From contig CAIOVE010000108.1 in NCBI GenBank assembly GCA_903861645.1, positions 1 through 51,030 of the forward strand: DNA of 51,030 bases. Direction: 5' to 3'. Positions within the stretch are counted from its first letter, which is position 1; every line of letters begins with the position of its first letter. The notes under the pieces are model-generated. The model saw only the letters and a list, made by a program, of their open reading frames with translations. It was not told the DNA's origin and searched no databases. The translations under genes and the position numbers were made by a program. This document shows positions 9,038-17,265 of this stretch, piece after piece. The DNA is from an uncultured Hyphomicrobiales bacterium (GTDB lineage: Bacteria; Pseudomonadota; Alphaproteobacteria; Rhizobiales; Beijerinckiaceae).

Positions 9038-9922
9038 ATGAAAGCCCCCATCCGCGGCGTCGTCGCCGCCATCGCCACGCCGGTGACCGCCGAGCGCAAG
9101 CCCGACATCTCGCGCTTTCTCAAGCTCGCGCGCCATCTGCTGGACAGCGGTTGCGACGGGCTGAACGTGCTGGGCACAACCGGCGAGGCGACGTCCTTTT
9201 CGCGCGCCCAGCGCATGGAAGTGATGCTCGCGGCCGCGCGAACGCTCGATCCTTCGCGCCTGATGGTCGGCACGGGCGCGGCCTCGCTCGACGACGCGGT
9301 CGCGTTGACGCGCTTCGCGGGCGAACTCGGCTTTGGCGCGGCGCTCGTCCTGCCGCCATTCTATTACAAGGGCGTCGGCGACGAGGGCGTCATCGCCTAT
9401 ATCGAGGCGCTTGTTGCTGGCGGCGCCGCCGCGCCCTCGCCGATCTTCCTCTATCACTACCCCGCGCTGTCGGGCGTGCCCTACACGCCAGAACTGGTGG
9501 CGCGGCTGATCGAACGCTTCCCCGATCGCGTCACGGGATTGAAGGATTCATCCGGCGATCTCGCCTATGAGCGCGCGCTGGCCACGCGCCATCGCGGCTT
9601 CGCGGTATTCCCGGCCAACGAGGCGACGCTACTCGAAGGCCGCGGCGGACTTTTCGCCGGCTGCATCTCGGCCACGGCGAATCTCAACGCGGACCTTTGC
9701 GCCCGCGCGTGGCGCGACGGCGACGCGGCGGCGCTCGACGCGGCCATGCGCATCCGCAAGCTGTTCGACGGCAAGCCGCTGGTCGCCGGCGTCAAGGCCG
9801 GCCTCGCGGCCCTGCACGGCGACCCGGCGCTCGCCGCGCCCATGCCGCCCCTGACCGCGTGGAGCGAGGCGGACGCCGCCGCGCTGGCGCGCGACATGGC
9901 GGCGGCGCGGGCGCATGGCTGA
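9038..9922 (+). CDS. Dihydrodipicolinate synthase/N-acetylneuraminate lyase family aldolase
   Basis: A 294-residue class I aldolase of the DapA/NanA TIM-barrel family. The pyruvate-binding GTTGEA motif is in NVLGTTGEATSFS, the catalytic Tyr is in YHYPALSG at about residue 141, and the Schiff-base lysine is Lys169 in GLKDSSGD. True DapA is normally encoded near other lysine genes, whereas this one sits between an enoyl-CoA hydratase and a TauE/SafE transporter. A catabolic member such as a 2-keto-3-deoxy-sugar acid or hydroxy-oxo-acid aldolase is therefore more likely than lysine synthesis. Its last 8 bases overlap the next gene (ATGGCTGA), showing tight coupling. Confidence 0.88.
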   Translation: MKAPIRGVVAAIATPVTAERKPDISRFLKLARHLLDSGCDGLNVLGTTGEATSFSRAQRMEVMLAAARTLDPSRLMVGTGAASLDDAVALTRFAGELGFGAALVLPPFYYKGVGDEGVIAYIEALVAGGAAAPSPIFLYHYPALSGVPYTPELVARLIERFPDRVTGLKDSSGDLAYERALATRHRGFAVFPANEATLLEGRGGLFAGCISATANLNADLCARAWRDGDAAALDAAMRIRKLFDGKPLVAGVKAGLAALHGDPALAAPMPPLTAWSEADAAALARDMAAARAHG

Positions 9923-10706
9923 TCTTGTTCAGGTCACGCCGTTCGCCTTCGCCTGCCTGGTCTGCGCGGCTGGCGTCGCCGGCTTCATCGACGCCATCGC
10001 CGGCGGCGGCGGTCTGATCACCGTGCCGGCCATGGCGCTGGCCGGGCTCGATCCCGTCACCGCCATCGCGACGAACAAGCTGCAATCGAGCTTCGGCTCG
10101 GGCTCGGCGGCCCTGTCCTTCGCGCGGGCGGGTCATCTGCTGTGGCGCGACATCGCGTTGATCGCGCCACTGGCCGCGGTCGGCGCCGTGATCGGCGCGT
10201 CGCTGTTGTCGCGCGCGCCGATCGCGGCCATCGCCGACGCCCTGCCGGTCATGCTGGCGGCGATGGGCTGCTATTTCGCCCTGTCGCCGCGCATCTCCAA
10301 CGAGGGCTCGCGCGCGCGCATGGCGCCGGGCGTGTTCCTCGCCACGATCGTGCCGTTGATCGGCTGTTATGACGGCGTCTTCGGGCCGGGCACGGGATCG
10401 TTCTTCATGCTGGCCTTCGTGGGTCTGCGCGGCATGGGCCTCGTGCCCGCCACGGCGCGCACGAAGGCCGCGAATTTCGCCTCGAATGTCGCTGGACTGG
10501 CGACGCTCGCCTCGTCCGGCCATGTCATCTGGACGCTTGGCCTCGCCATGGGCGCCGGGCAATTTCTCGGCGCGTGGCTTGGCGCGCGCGCGGCGATGCG
10601 AATTGGCGCGCGACTGATCAAGCCGTTGCTGATCGTCATCAGCCTGACATTGGCGAGCCGACTTGCGTGGGACCGGTGGCCCATTCTACATGCGTTCTGG
10701 CAATAA
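9915..10706 (+). CDS. Sulfite exporter TauE/SafE family (TSUP) membrane protein
   Basis: A 263-residue integral membrane protein with two related halves and about eight helices. The first half begins AAGVAGFIDAIAGGGGLITVPAM and carries ATNKLQSSFGSGSA; the second carries CYDGVFGPGTGSFFMLAF followed by TKAANFASNVAGL. These repeated 'GxGxG...TK(L/A)xN' segments define the TSUP family, which moves sulfite, sulfoacetate, taurine-derived anions or other small organic anions. It overlaps the DapA-like gene by eight bases. Export of a by-product of the adjacent catabolic steps is an inference. Confidence 0.9.
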   Translation: MADLVQVTPFAFACLVCAAGVAGFIDAIAGGGGLITVPAMALAGLDPVTAIATNKLQSSFGSGSAALSFARAGHLLWRDIALIAPLAAVGAVIGASLLSRAPIAAIADALPVMLAAMGCYFALSPRISNEGSRARMAPGVFLATIVPLIGCYDGVFGPGTGSFFMLAFVGLRGMGLVPATARTKAANFASNVAGLATLASSGHVIWTLGLAMGAGQFLGAWLGARAAMRIGARLIKPLLIVISLTLASRLAWDRWPILHAFWQ

Positions 10707-10731
10707 CCGGGAAAGCCCGGAGGGAGGAACG

Positions 10732-11745
10732 ATGAACAAACTGTCGCGCGCGCTGATGATCGCGCTTGGCGTCGCTGGTTCGGCGGGCGAGGGTCGCGCG
10801 CAATCGGTCGCCGATTTTTACCGCGGCAAGACCGTCACCGTGCTGATCGGCGTCAGCGCCGGCGGCGAATACGACCTGCTCGCGCGGCTCGTCAGCCGGT
10901 TCATCGGCAAGCACATTCCCGGCAATCCCACCGTCGTGCCGCAGAACATGACCGGCGCCGGCGGCATCACCGAGGCGAATTATCTCTACAATGTCGCGCC
11001 CAAGGATGGCACGTTCATCGGCATGGTGCAGAACGCGCTGCCGACCATGCAGGCGGTCGGCGTGCCCGGTCCGCAATTCGATTCCTCGAAATTCAACTGG
11101 ATCGGCTCGATCGCGCCCACCGTCGAGACGCTGGCCTTGTGGCACACGAGCGGCGTGACGACCATCGAGCAGGCGCGCGAAAAGGAGGTCATCATCGGCG
11201 CCGTCGGCCGCGGCGGCATTACGTACACGTTTCCGCTGATGCTGAACCAGTTCGCCGGCACGAAATTCAAGATCGTCGTTGGTTATCCCGGCGGCAACGA
11301 CGTCAATCTGGCGATGGAGCGTGGCGAGGCCGCGGGCCGCAACAACACATGGTCGAGCTGGAAAATCACCAAGAAGGACTGGCTGGCTCAAAAGAAGATT
11401 TCGATCCTCGCCTACGAGGGGCCCAAGCCCGCCGATCTCAATGGCGTGCCCTCGTTGCAGGAACTCGCCACCAACGACGCCGACCGGCAGGTCATTCGCC
11501 TCGTCGCGGCTGGCACACGCTTCGGTCGCCCGCTCGCCGCGGCGCCCGGCGTTCCCGCCGATCGCGTGGCCGCGCTGCGCGAGGCCTTCATGGCGACCAT
11601 GAAAGACCCCGAATTCCTCAAGGAAGCCGCGACGAACGATATCGACGTCGATCCCGTCGACGGCGAGACGATGCGCAAGGTCGCCGAGGAGTTGATCGCC
11701 GCGCCCAAGGCGATCAAGGATCGCGCGCGTCCCCTCGTGGAATGA
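10732..11745 (+). CDS. Tripartite tricarboxylate transporter substrate-binding protein (TctC/Bug family), first copy
   Basis: A 337-residue periplasmic receptor. A signal peptide (MNKLSRALMIALGVAGSAGEGRAQ) leads into VADFYRGKTVTVLIGVSAGG, the phosphate-like loop region of Bug proteins. Further family marks are NMTGAGGITEANYLYNVAPK and GYPGGNDVNLAMERGE. Bug proteins bind citrate, nicotinate, terephthalate and similar carboxylates. ATG 10732 is preceded by GGAGGGAGGA; the longer frame from 10663 overlaps the TauE gene and lacks a secretion signal. No TctA or TctB membrane subunits are in the window, so it is an orphan receptor. The gene ends exactly where the convergent FkbM gene ends. Confidence 0.9.
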   Translation: MNKLSRALMIALGVAGSAGEGRAQSVADFYRGKTVTVLIGVSAGGEYDLLARLVSRFIGKHIPGNPTVVPQNMTGAGGITEANYLYNVAPKDGTFIGMVQNALPTMQAVGVPGPQFDSSKFNWIGSIAPTVETLALWHTSGVTTIEQAREKEVIIGAVGRGGITYTFPLMLNQFAGTKFKIVVGYPGGNDVNLAMERGEAAGRNNTWSSWKITKKDWLAQKKISILAYEGPKPADLNGVPSLQELATNDADRQVIRLVAAGTRFGRPLAAAPGVPADRVAALREAFMATMKDPEFLKEAATNDIDVDPVDGETMRKVAEELIAAPKAIKDRARPLVE

Positions 11746-12774
11746 TCAATCGAGAATCTGGCCGCCATCATAGCTGGCGGCCATGCGGCCGAGCATGACC
11801 CGGAAGGCATCGCTCGCGATCAGCTTTTCGTAATAGGCGCGCAACGTCGGCGCCTCGATTCCGTCGAGGCGCGAACGCGCGTCGGCGAAGGCGGCGGGAA
11901 AGAGCCGCCCGATGACGCGCGCGCGATCCTCCGCCGTCAACGCGGCGCCGGGATCGCCCGCCTCGCCGTGCATGACGAGGTCAAGCAGCAGGTCGCGATC
12001 AAGCCGCGGCGCGCGCGCCAGAAAGGCGCCGACAAGATCCGTGGCGAAGGCGTGATCAGGATGGTCGTCGCGAAACGGCGCGCGATTGGTGTGACCGAGA
12101 TGCGGCACGGCGAGCCACTCGGCCTTCTCGCGCGGGAAACGCGCGAGAATATCGGTCGCCTCGCGCGCCACATACCAGCGATTCAGCCCATCGAAGAGCG
12201 TGAATTCATAGTCTTGCGCGAGGAGATGAGGCTCCCACGCGCTCCAGTTTTCATCCATGGTACCCGGCGCCAGCGCCTCGCAAACGACCACGCGCGGACG
12301 CCACCGCGTCCAGTCACCGCCCGCCAGCACGTCGCCTTCGGCGCCTTCAACGTCGACTTTCAGAAAATCAATCGCGCCCACGTCATGCGCGGCGCAGATC
12401 GACGCCAGCGTCTTCATCGGCACGCGGCGCGTCTGGTAGCCAACGCCGAACTGTCCCGCGCGGCCGGCGACCTCCGGCAGGACGCTGGAAAATCCATGCA
12501 GGCGGTCGACGACGTGGAATTCGATCTCGCCCGCCGAACGGCCCAGCGCGCAGCATTCGCGGATATCGCGCGGGCGCGTCTGTTCGTAGAGCGCGCAGAG
12601 TTCCGATTGTGGCTCGACGACAACGCCGCGCCAGCCACGCAGATAAAACCAGCACGACGCATTGTCCGCGACCGGATGGCCAGCGCCAACGTCAATGTAG
12701 AATCCGGCGGGCTCGTCGCCGAAGACAAGCGCGAGGTGATAATCCTCGAGATGCTGGGCGTAGGACAGGTCCAT
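11746..12774 (-). CDS. FkbM family SAM-dependent methyltransferase
   Basis: A 342-residue protein whose N-terminal half is a Rossmann methyltransferase. The SAM-binding strand is FYIDVGAGHPVADNAS, with the acidic strand end in GVVVEPQ, and the FkbM hallmark IDFLKVDVEGAEGDVLAGGD follows. FkbM enzymes O-methylate sugars, polyketides or lipids. The C-terminal 120 residues, after the description of 'AKIL' style helices, are not part of the conserved domain and I do not recognise them. The gene stands alone on the minus strand inside a plus-strand acyl-CoA block, abutting the end of the upstream TctC-type gene with no gap. It may be an insertion into an older operon. Confidence 0.85.
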   Translation of the reverse strand: MDLSYAQHLEDYHLALVFGDEPAGFYIDVGAGHPVADNASCWFYLRGWRGVVVEPQSELCALYEQTRPRDIRECCALGRSAGEIEFHVVDRLHGFSSVLPEVAGRAGQFGVGYQTRRVPMKTLASICAAHDVGAIDFLKVDVEGAEGDVLAGGDWTRWRPRVVVCEALAPGTMDENWSAWEPHLLAQDYEFTLFDGLNRWYVAREATDILARFPREKAEWLAVPHLGHTNRAPFRDDHPDHAFATDLVGAFLARAPRLDRDLLLDLVMHGEAGDPGAALTAEDRARVIGRLFPAAFADARSRLDGIEAPTLRAYYEKLIASDAFRVMLGRMAASYDGGQILD

Positions 12775-12914
12775 GTGCGTTTCCCTTCTCGCGAACCGGC
12801 AAATTATGGATCGAATGAGTCGACAATGCGAACGCGCCCGCGATGGCGAAAAAGGTTGATTTCACCAGCCGCATCGTGAATTCTCATTCCAGAAAATTTT
12901 CCGGGAGGAATGCC

Positions 12915-15011
12915 TTGTCCGTGCTGGCCAATCCGCGCGAGTCCTTCAAATCGCCCGAGCCCGTGGCGCGCCCCCGCAATGTCGCGCTCATCGGCGCCTC
13001 GGAACGCGCGTCATGGCCCCGCCAGATTCATGGCCTGCTGCGGAATTCAGGCTTCGCCGGCAAGGTTTATCCCGTCAATCCGCGCCAGACCGAGGTGTGG
13101 GGCGAGACATGCTATCCCGACATCGCCTCGCTGCCCGAGCGCGTCGATCACGCGCTGATCATCGTACCCGCGCCGGCGGTGCTCGACGTGCTCGAAACCG
13201 GTGTCGCCAATGGCCTGAAAAGCTGCACCATCTACGCGGGCAACATTGGCGAGGGCGCGAATCCGGAAGTCATCGCGCGCGGCGTGGCGCTGCGCGCGCT
13301 GGTCGAGCGCACGGGCCTCGTGGTCAACGGGCCCAACTGCATGGGCGGCAATTCGCTGCGCGACCGGTTCTTCGGCTATCCCAATCCCGAGCTGTTGAAT
13401 ATTCCCATCGGCCACGTGTCCTGCGTGTCGCAATCGGGCGGCACGTTGCAGTTCCTCGTGCAGTCGGCGGCGGCGCGTGGCGTCAAATTCTCGACAATGT
13501 TTTCCAGCGGCAACGAGATCGATCTCGATCTCGCCGATTTCGTCAACTATCTCGTCGACGACGAACACACGCGCGTCATCGCGCTGTTCATCGAGGGCAT
13601 TCGCCGTCCCGCCGTGTTCATGCGCGCCGCCGCCCGCGCTCTGGCGGCGGGCAAGCCCATCGTCGCCATCAAGACGGGCAAGTCGCTCAAGTCGCGCGAG
13701 GCTTCGCTGTCGCACACGGGCGCAATCGCCGGCGACTACGAGGTCTTCACGGCCATGTGCGAGCGATATGGCATTGTCGCCTGTCATTCGCTCGACGACA
13801 TGGTCGAGACCTTGCTCGCGTTCGAGCCGTGCCGCTGGCCGAAGGGCAATCGCGTCGGCTGGGTGACGACATCGGGTGGCACGGTCGACCTGCTGCACGA
13901 TTATATCGAGGAAATTCCGGTGACATCGGCGCCGGAATTCAGCGAGGCGACGAAGGCGGCGATCCGCCATCTCGTGCCCGCCGAACTCGCCATCAAGAAT
14001 CCGCTCGACGCCGGCATTCCCACGACCGACGCCAACGCGGCGGAAATGTGCATCGCCGTCGCCAACGATCCAAATGTCGACATTCTCGCATGGGCGCAGA
14101 CGCTGCCCAGCGGCAAGCGCAGCCCCGATATCGCGACGCTCAAGACCATCCTCGCGGCCACCGACAAGCCGGTTATCGCCTTCGCGCGCATGAACTACAT
14201 GTTCCCGAAGGAAGGCCTCGATTTTCAGGACGCGGTTGGTTACCCGTTCCTGCAGGCGCTGCCGCCGACCATTCGCGCGCTGGGCGCGCTGGCCTTTTAT
14301 GGCGCGCGCGCGGGCCGCCGCATCGACGCCCTGCCCGCGCCCAAGGGTTCGGCGGACAACGTCGCCGGGGACAATCTCGCCGCGACCCTCGCGCGTCACG
14401 GCGTCACATCGCCGAAAAGCGCCTTCGCGACATCGGCGGCTGAGGCGGCCGCGGCGACACGGATCGGTTTTCCCGTCGCGCTGAAAATCGTCGCGCCTGA
14501 TTTCACCCACAAGACCGAAATCGGCGGGGTGAAGCTCAATCTGAAAAGCGCCGCCGACGTGGAAACCGCGGCGACCGAACTCGCGACGTCGCTGCGCGCC
14601 CACGCGCCCGGCGCGGCGATCGACGGGTATCTCGTTCAGGAAATGGCCGCTGGCGTGGAGGTGATCGTCGGCGCGCGCAACGACCCGCTGTATGGCCCCG
14701 TGCTTTTGCTCGGCGCGGGCGGCGTCATGGTCGAACTCGTCAAGGATATCGCCTTCCGGCTGTTGCCGGTCGGCGAGGCCGACGTTCGCGCCATGCTCGA
14801 TGAACTCAAGGTGAGCAAATTGCTGGCGGGATGGCGCGGGGCGCCGCGCGCCGACGTCGAGGCGCTGGTCTCGGCCGTGGTCGGCCTTGGCGCCTTCTTC
14901 CTCGATCATCGTCATGTCATCGACGACATCGAGATCAATCCGATCATCGTCGCGCCCGCGGGCCGCGGCGTCCGCGCCGTCGACATACGCGTCGTCGGGC
15001 GCCAACCGTAA
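12915..15011 (+). CDS. ADP-forming acyl-CoA synthetase (acetate-CoA ligase family, fused alpha and beta)
   Basis: About 698 residues. The N-terminal CoA-binding Rossmann domain starts at RNVALIGASERAS, followed by the ligase-CoA domain with VNGPNCMGGNSLRD and the phospho-His region near CVSQSGGTLQF. The C-terminal ATP-grasp domain starts around LAATLARHGVTSPKSAFA and has VALKIVAPDFTHKTEIGGVK. The enzyme makes acyl-CoA from a free acid, ATP and CoA, giving ADP. A start at TTG 12915 is favoured because GGGAGGA lies at 12903-12909; an in-frame ATG at 12843 has no such site, and GTG 12921 is also possible. It is followed 12 bases later by an acyl-CoA dehydrogenase, so the pair activates and then desaturates an acid. 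Confidence 0.88.
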   Translation: MSVLANPRESFKSPEPVARPRNVALIGASERASWPRQIHGLLRNSGFAGKVYPVNPRQTEVWGETCYPDIASLPERVDHALIIVPAPAVLDVLETGVANGLKSCTIYAGNIGEGANPEVIARGVALRALVERTGLVVNGPNCMGGNSLRDRFFGYPNPELLNIPIGHVSCVSQSGGTLQFLVQSAAARGVKFSTMFSSGNEIDLDLADFVNYLVDDEHTRVIALFIEGIRRPAVFMRAAARALAAGKPIVAIKTGKSLKSREASLSHTGAIAGDYEVFTAMCERYGIVACHSLDDMVETLLAFEPCRWPKGNRVGWVTTSGGTVDLLHDYIEEIPVTSAPEFSEATKAAIRHLVPAELAIKNPLDAGIPTTDANAAEMCIAVANDPNVDILAWAQTLPSGKRSPDIATLKTILAATDKPVIAFARMNYMFPKEGLDFQDAVGYPFLQALPPTIRALGALAFYGARAGRRIDALPAPKGSADNVAGDNLAATLARHGVTSPKSAFATSAAEAAAATRIGFPVALKIVAPDFTHKTEIGGVKLNLKSAADVETAATELATSLRAHAPGAAIDGYLVQEMAAGVEVIVGARNDPLYGPVLLLGAGGVMVELVKDIAFRLLPVGEADVRAMLDELKVSKLLAGWRGAPRADVEALVSAVVGLGAFFLDHRHVIDDIEINPIIVAPAGRGVRAVDIRVVGRQP

Positions 15012-15023
15012 CAGGGAAACATC

Positions 15024-16178
15024 ATGGATTTCACGCTGCCCGAGGAACTGCGCATGATGCGCGAGAACATCCGTCGCTACGTCGACCGGGAGATGATCCC
15101 GATCGAACGCGAGACGGTGACGGAGCACGAGGAGCTGCGGCCCGGCGCGCTGGAGAAATTCCAGGGTGGCATGAAGAAGCTTGGCCTCTGGATGTTCGAC
15201 GTGCCCGAGGAGCATGGCGGACAGGGGCTTGGCATTCTCGCGCGCTGCATCATCTGGGAGGAGCTGGCGCGCACCATCGCCATTCCCGCGCGCCATTCGA
15301 GCATCACCGGCCCCAGCGTGCGCGCGATTCTCTACGAACTGCCGGAGGACATGAAGGAGAAATATCTTTATCCCGTCCTGCGTGGCGAAAAGACCTGCTG
15401 CTTTGGCCAGACCGAGCCCGACGCGGGCTCCGACCCCGGCTCCATGCGCACGACGGCGACGCGCGATGGCGACCACTATGTCATCAACGGCGTGAAGCGG
15501 TTCATCACCGGCGCCGCGCACGCGTCCTTCATCCAGTTGATGGCCGCGACCGATCGCTCGAAGGGCTCGAAGGGCGGTATTTCCTGCTTCCTCGTCGACA
15601 TGGACACGCCCGGCGTGAAGATCACGGCGCGTTACCAGACCATGATGGGGGACCGCCCCTGCGAGATCGTGTTCGACAACGTGCGCGTGCCCGCCACCCA
15701 GCGCGTCGGCGCGGAGGGCGAGGGCTTCAAGTTCGGTCAGAAATGGCTGGGCGTTGGCCGACTGCATCATGGCGCGCGCGCGCTCGGCGTCGCCGAGCGC
15801 TGTCTCGAAATGGCCGCGAGCTATTCGAAGCAGCGCGTCACCTTCGGCCAGCCGCTGTCGCAGCGGCAATCCATCCAGTTCATGCTGGTCGATTCCTACG
15901 TCGAGCTGAAGGCCGCGCGGCTGATGGTGTGGGAGGCCGCCTGCAAGATGGACAAGGGCGAGGATGTTCGCAACGACTGCTACATCGCGAAAATGTACGC
16001 CGACGAGATGGCGTTCCGCGTGGCCGATCGCTGCATGCAGATTCACGGCGGCATCGCGCTGACGACGGACCTGCCGATCGAGCGCATGTGGCGGCAGCAG
16101 CGCTCCTATCGCATCACCGAGGGCGCGACCGAGGTGATGAAAATGGTGATCGCGCGCCACGTCCTGAAATCCTACTGA
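15024..16178 (+). CDS. Acyl-CoA dehydrogenase
   Basis: A 384-residue flavoenzyme of the usual family length. The FAD-binding middle domain shows CCFGQTEPDAGSDPGSMRTT and NGVKRFITGAAHASF; the C-terminal helical domain has QRVTFGQPLSQRQSIQF and MQIHGGIALTTDLPIERMWR. The likely catalytic base is Glu366 in YRITEGATEV. It introduces a 2,3-double bond into an acyl-CoA and passes electrons to ETF. The gene follows the acyl-CoA synthetase by 12 bases and is followed by a TctC-type binding protein 13 bases later, so uptake, activation and first oxidation of an acid are probably co-expressed. The chain length is unknown. Confidence 0.93.
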   Translation: MDFTLPEELRMMRENIRRYVDREMIPIERETVTEHEELRPGALEKFQGGMKKLGLWMFDVPEEHGGQGLGILARCIIWEELARTIAIPARHSSITGPSVRAILYELPEDMKEKYLYPVLRGEKTCCFGQTEPDAGSDPGSMRTTATRDGDHYVINGVKRFITGAAHASFIQLMAATDRSKGSKGGISCFLVDMDTPGVKITARYQTMMGDRPCEIVFDNVRVPATQRVGAEGEGFKFGQKWLGVGRLHHGARALGVAERCLEMAASYSKQRVTFGQPLSQRQSIQFMLVDSYVELKAARLMVWEAACKMDKGEDVRNDCYIAKMYADEMAFRVADRCMQIHGGIALTTDLPIERMWRQQRSYRITEGATEVMKMVIARHVLKSY

Positions 16179-16191
16179 CCGGAGAGCCGTC

Positions 16192-17265
16192 GTGCGCGCG
16201 CTGAAATTGGCCCTTCTCTGCTGTGCGCTGGCGACCGCCGCCGCGCGCGCCGACGAGGTAGAGGAATTCTATCGCGGCAAGACGATTCAGTTCATCATCC
16301 GCTCGGCCGCGGGCGGCGGCGGATATGATTCATACGCGCGCCTGCTGGGGCGACACATAGGCCGGCATATTCCCGGCAATCCGCGCGTGTTGCCGATCAA
16401 CATGCCCGGCGGCGGCGGCATCGTGGCGGCCAATTACGTGGCGAAGGTCGCGCCGAAGGACGGCACGATTCTCACCATCGTCGGACAAGGCCTCGTCGCC
16501 GATCAGGCGCTCGGCGTCAACAAAAGCCTGCAAGCCGACCTGCGGACATTCAACTGGATCGGCAACATGAGCGACTCCAACCAGATCCTCGCGGTCTGGC
16601 GAACGTCGCCCGCCATGACCTTCGAGGAAGCGCGCGCGCGCGAGATCACCATCGGCACGACGCAGGCGGGCTCCATCTCGCAGCAACTCACCGCCTTCTA
16701 CAACAACGTGCTGGGCGCGCGGTTGAAGATCGTTTTCGGCTATCCCGACGGGCACGATGTCGATCTCGCGATGGAGCGCGGCGAAATCGATGGCCGCGGC
16801 ACGAACACATGGGCCTCGTATATTTCAGTCACGCCGCATTACGTGACGGAGAAGCTCATCATTCCCATTCTGCAGGTCGGCCTGCGCAAGGATCCGGCCC
16901 TGCCCGACACGCCCTTGTTGCGCGATCTCGCGCGCACGCCGGCGGACCAGCCGTTGCTCGATTTCCTGTCGGAGGCGGTCGCCGTCGGACGCCCCATCGC
17001 CACGACGCCGGGCGTTCCGGGCGCGCGCGTCGCCGCGCTTAGACGCGCCTTCGACGAAACGTTGAAGGATCCCGAATTCATCCGCGAGGCGGCGGTCGAG
17101 CGGGCGGAAATCAGCCCCATGACCGGCGCGGAACTCGCGCGCCTCGTCGACGACCTCATCGCCGCGCCAGACGACATCAAGGCGCGGGTCAAGGTCGCCA
17201 TCGAGCCGCGGCCGCTCGACCTGCGCGCCGCGGTCGGCGTCAAAACAACGGATGGCAAGGAATGA
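16192..17265 (+). CDS. Tripartite tricarboxylate transporter substrate-binding protein (TctC/Bug family), second copy
   Basis: A 357-residue periplasmic receptor starting at GTG 16192, with GGAGAG at 16181-16186. The signal peptide runs to about residue 20 (ALATAAARA), then DEVEEFYRGKTIQFIIRSAAGG begins the Bug fold. INMPGGGGIVAANYVAKVAPK and FGYPDGHDVDLAMERGEIDG are diagnostic. Compared with the copy at 10732 it has a longer C-terminal tail (EPRPLDLRAAVGVKTT). The stop overlaps the MmgE/PrpD start in ATGA (17262-17265), so the two are translationally coupled. This suggests an imported dicarboxylate or tricarboxylate that the downstream enzyme or its neighbours use. Confidence 0.9.
   Translation: MRALKLALLCCALATAAARADEVEEFYRGKTIQFIIRSAAGGGGYDSYARLLGRHIGRHIPGNPRVLPINMPGGGGIVAANYVAKVAPKDGTILTIVGQGLVADQALGVNKSLQADLRTFNWIGNMSDSNQILAVWRTSPAMTFEEARAREITIGTTQAGSISQQLTAFYNNVLGARLKIVFGYPDGHDVDLAMERGEIDGRGTNTWASYISVTPHYVTEKLIIPILQVGLRKDPALPDTPLLRDLARTPADQPLLDFLSEAVAVGRPIATTPGVPGARVAALRRAFDETLKDPEFIREAAVERAEISPMTGAELARLVDDLIAAPDDIKARVKVAIEPRPLDLRAAVGVKTTDGKE

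Noticed and set aside
12843-12914. ATG start for the acyl-CoA synthetase
   Set aside because: No ribosome-binding site precedes it, whereas GGGAGGA lies just before the TTG at 12915.
13047-16160. A 1037-codon minus-strand open frame across the acyl-CoA synthetase and dehydrogenase genes
   Set aside because: It is antisense to two well-recognised families and rich in His, Arg, Asp and Val as expected of a shadow frame in G+C-rich DNA; no domain is recognisable.
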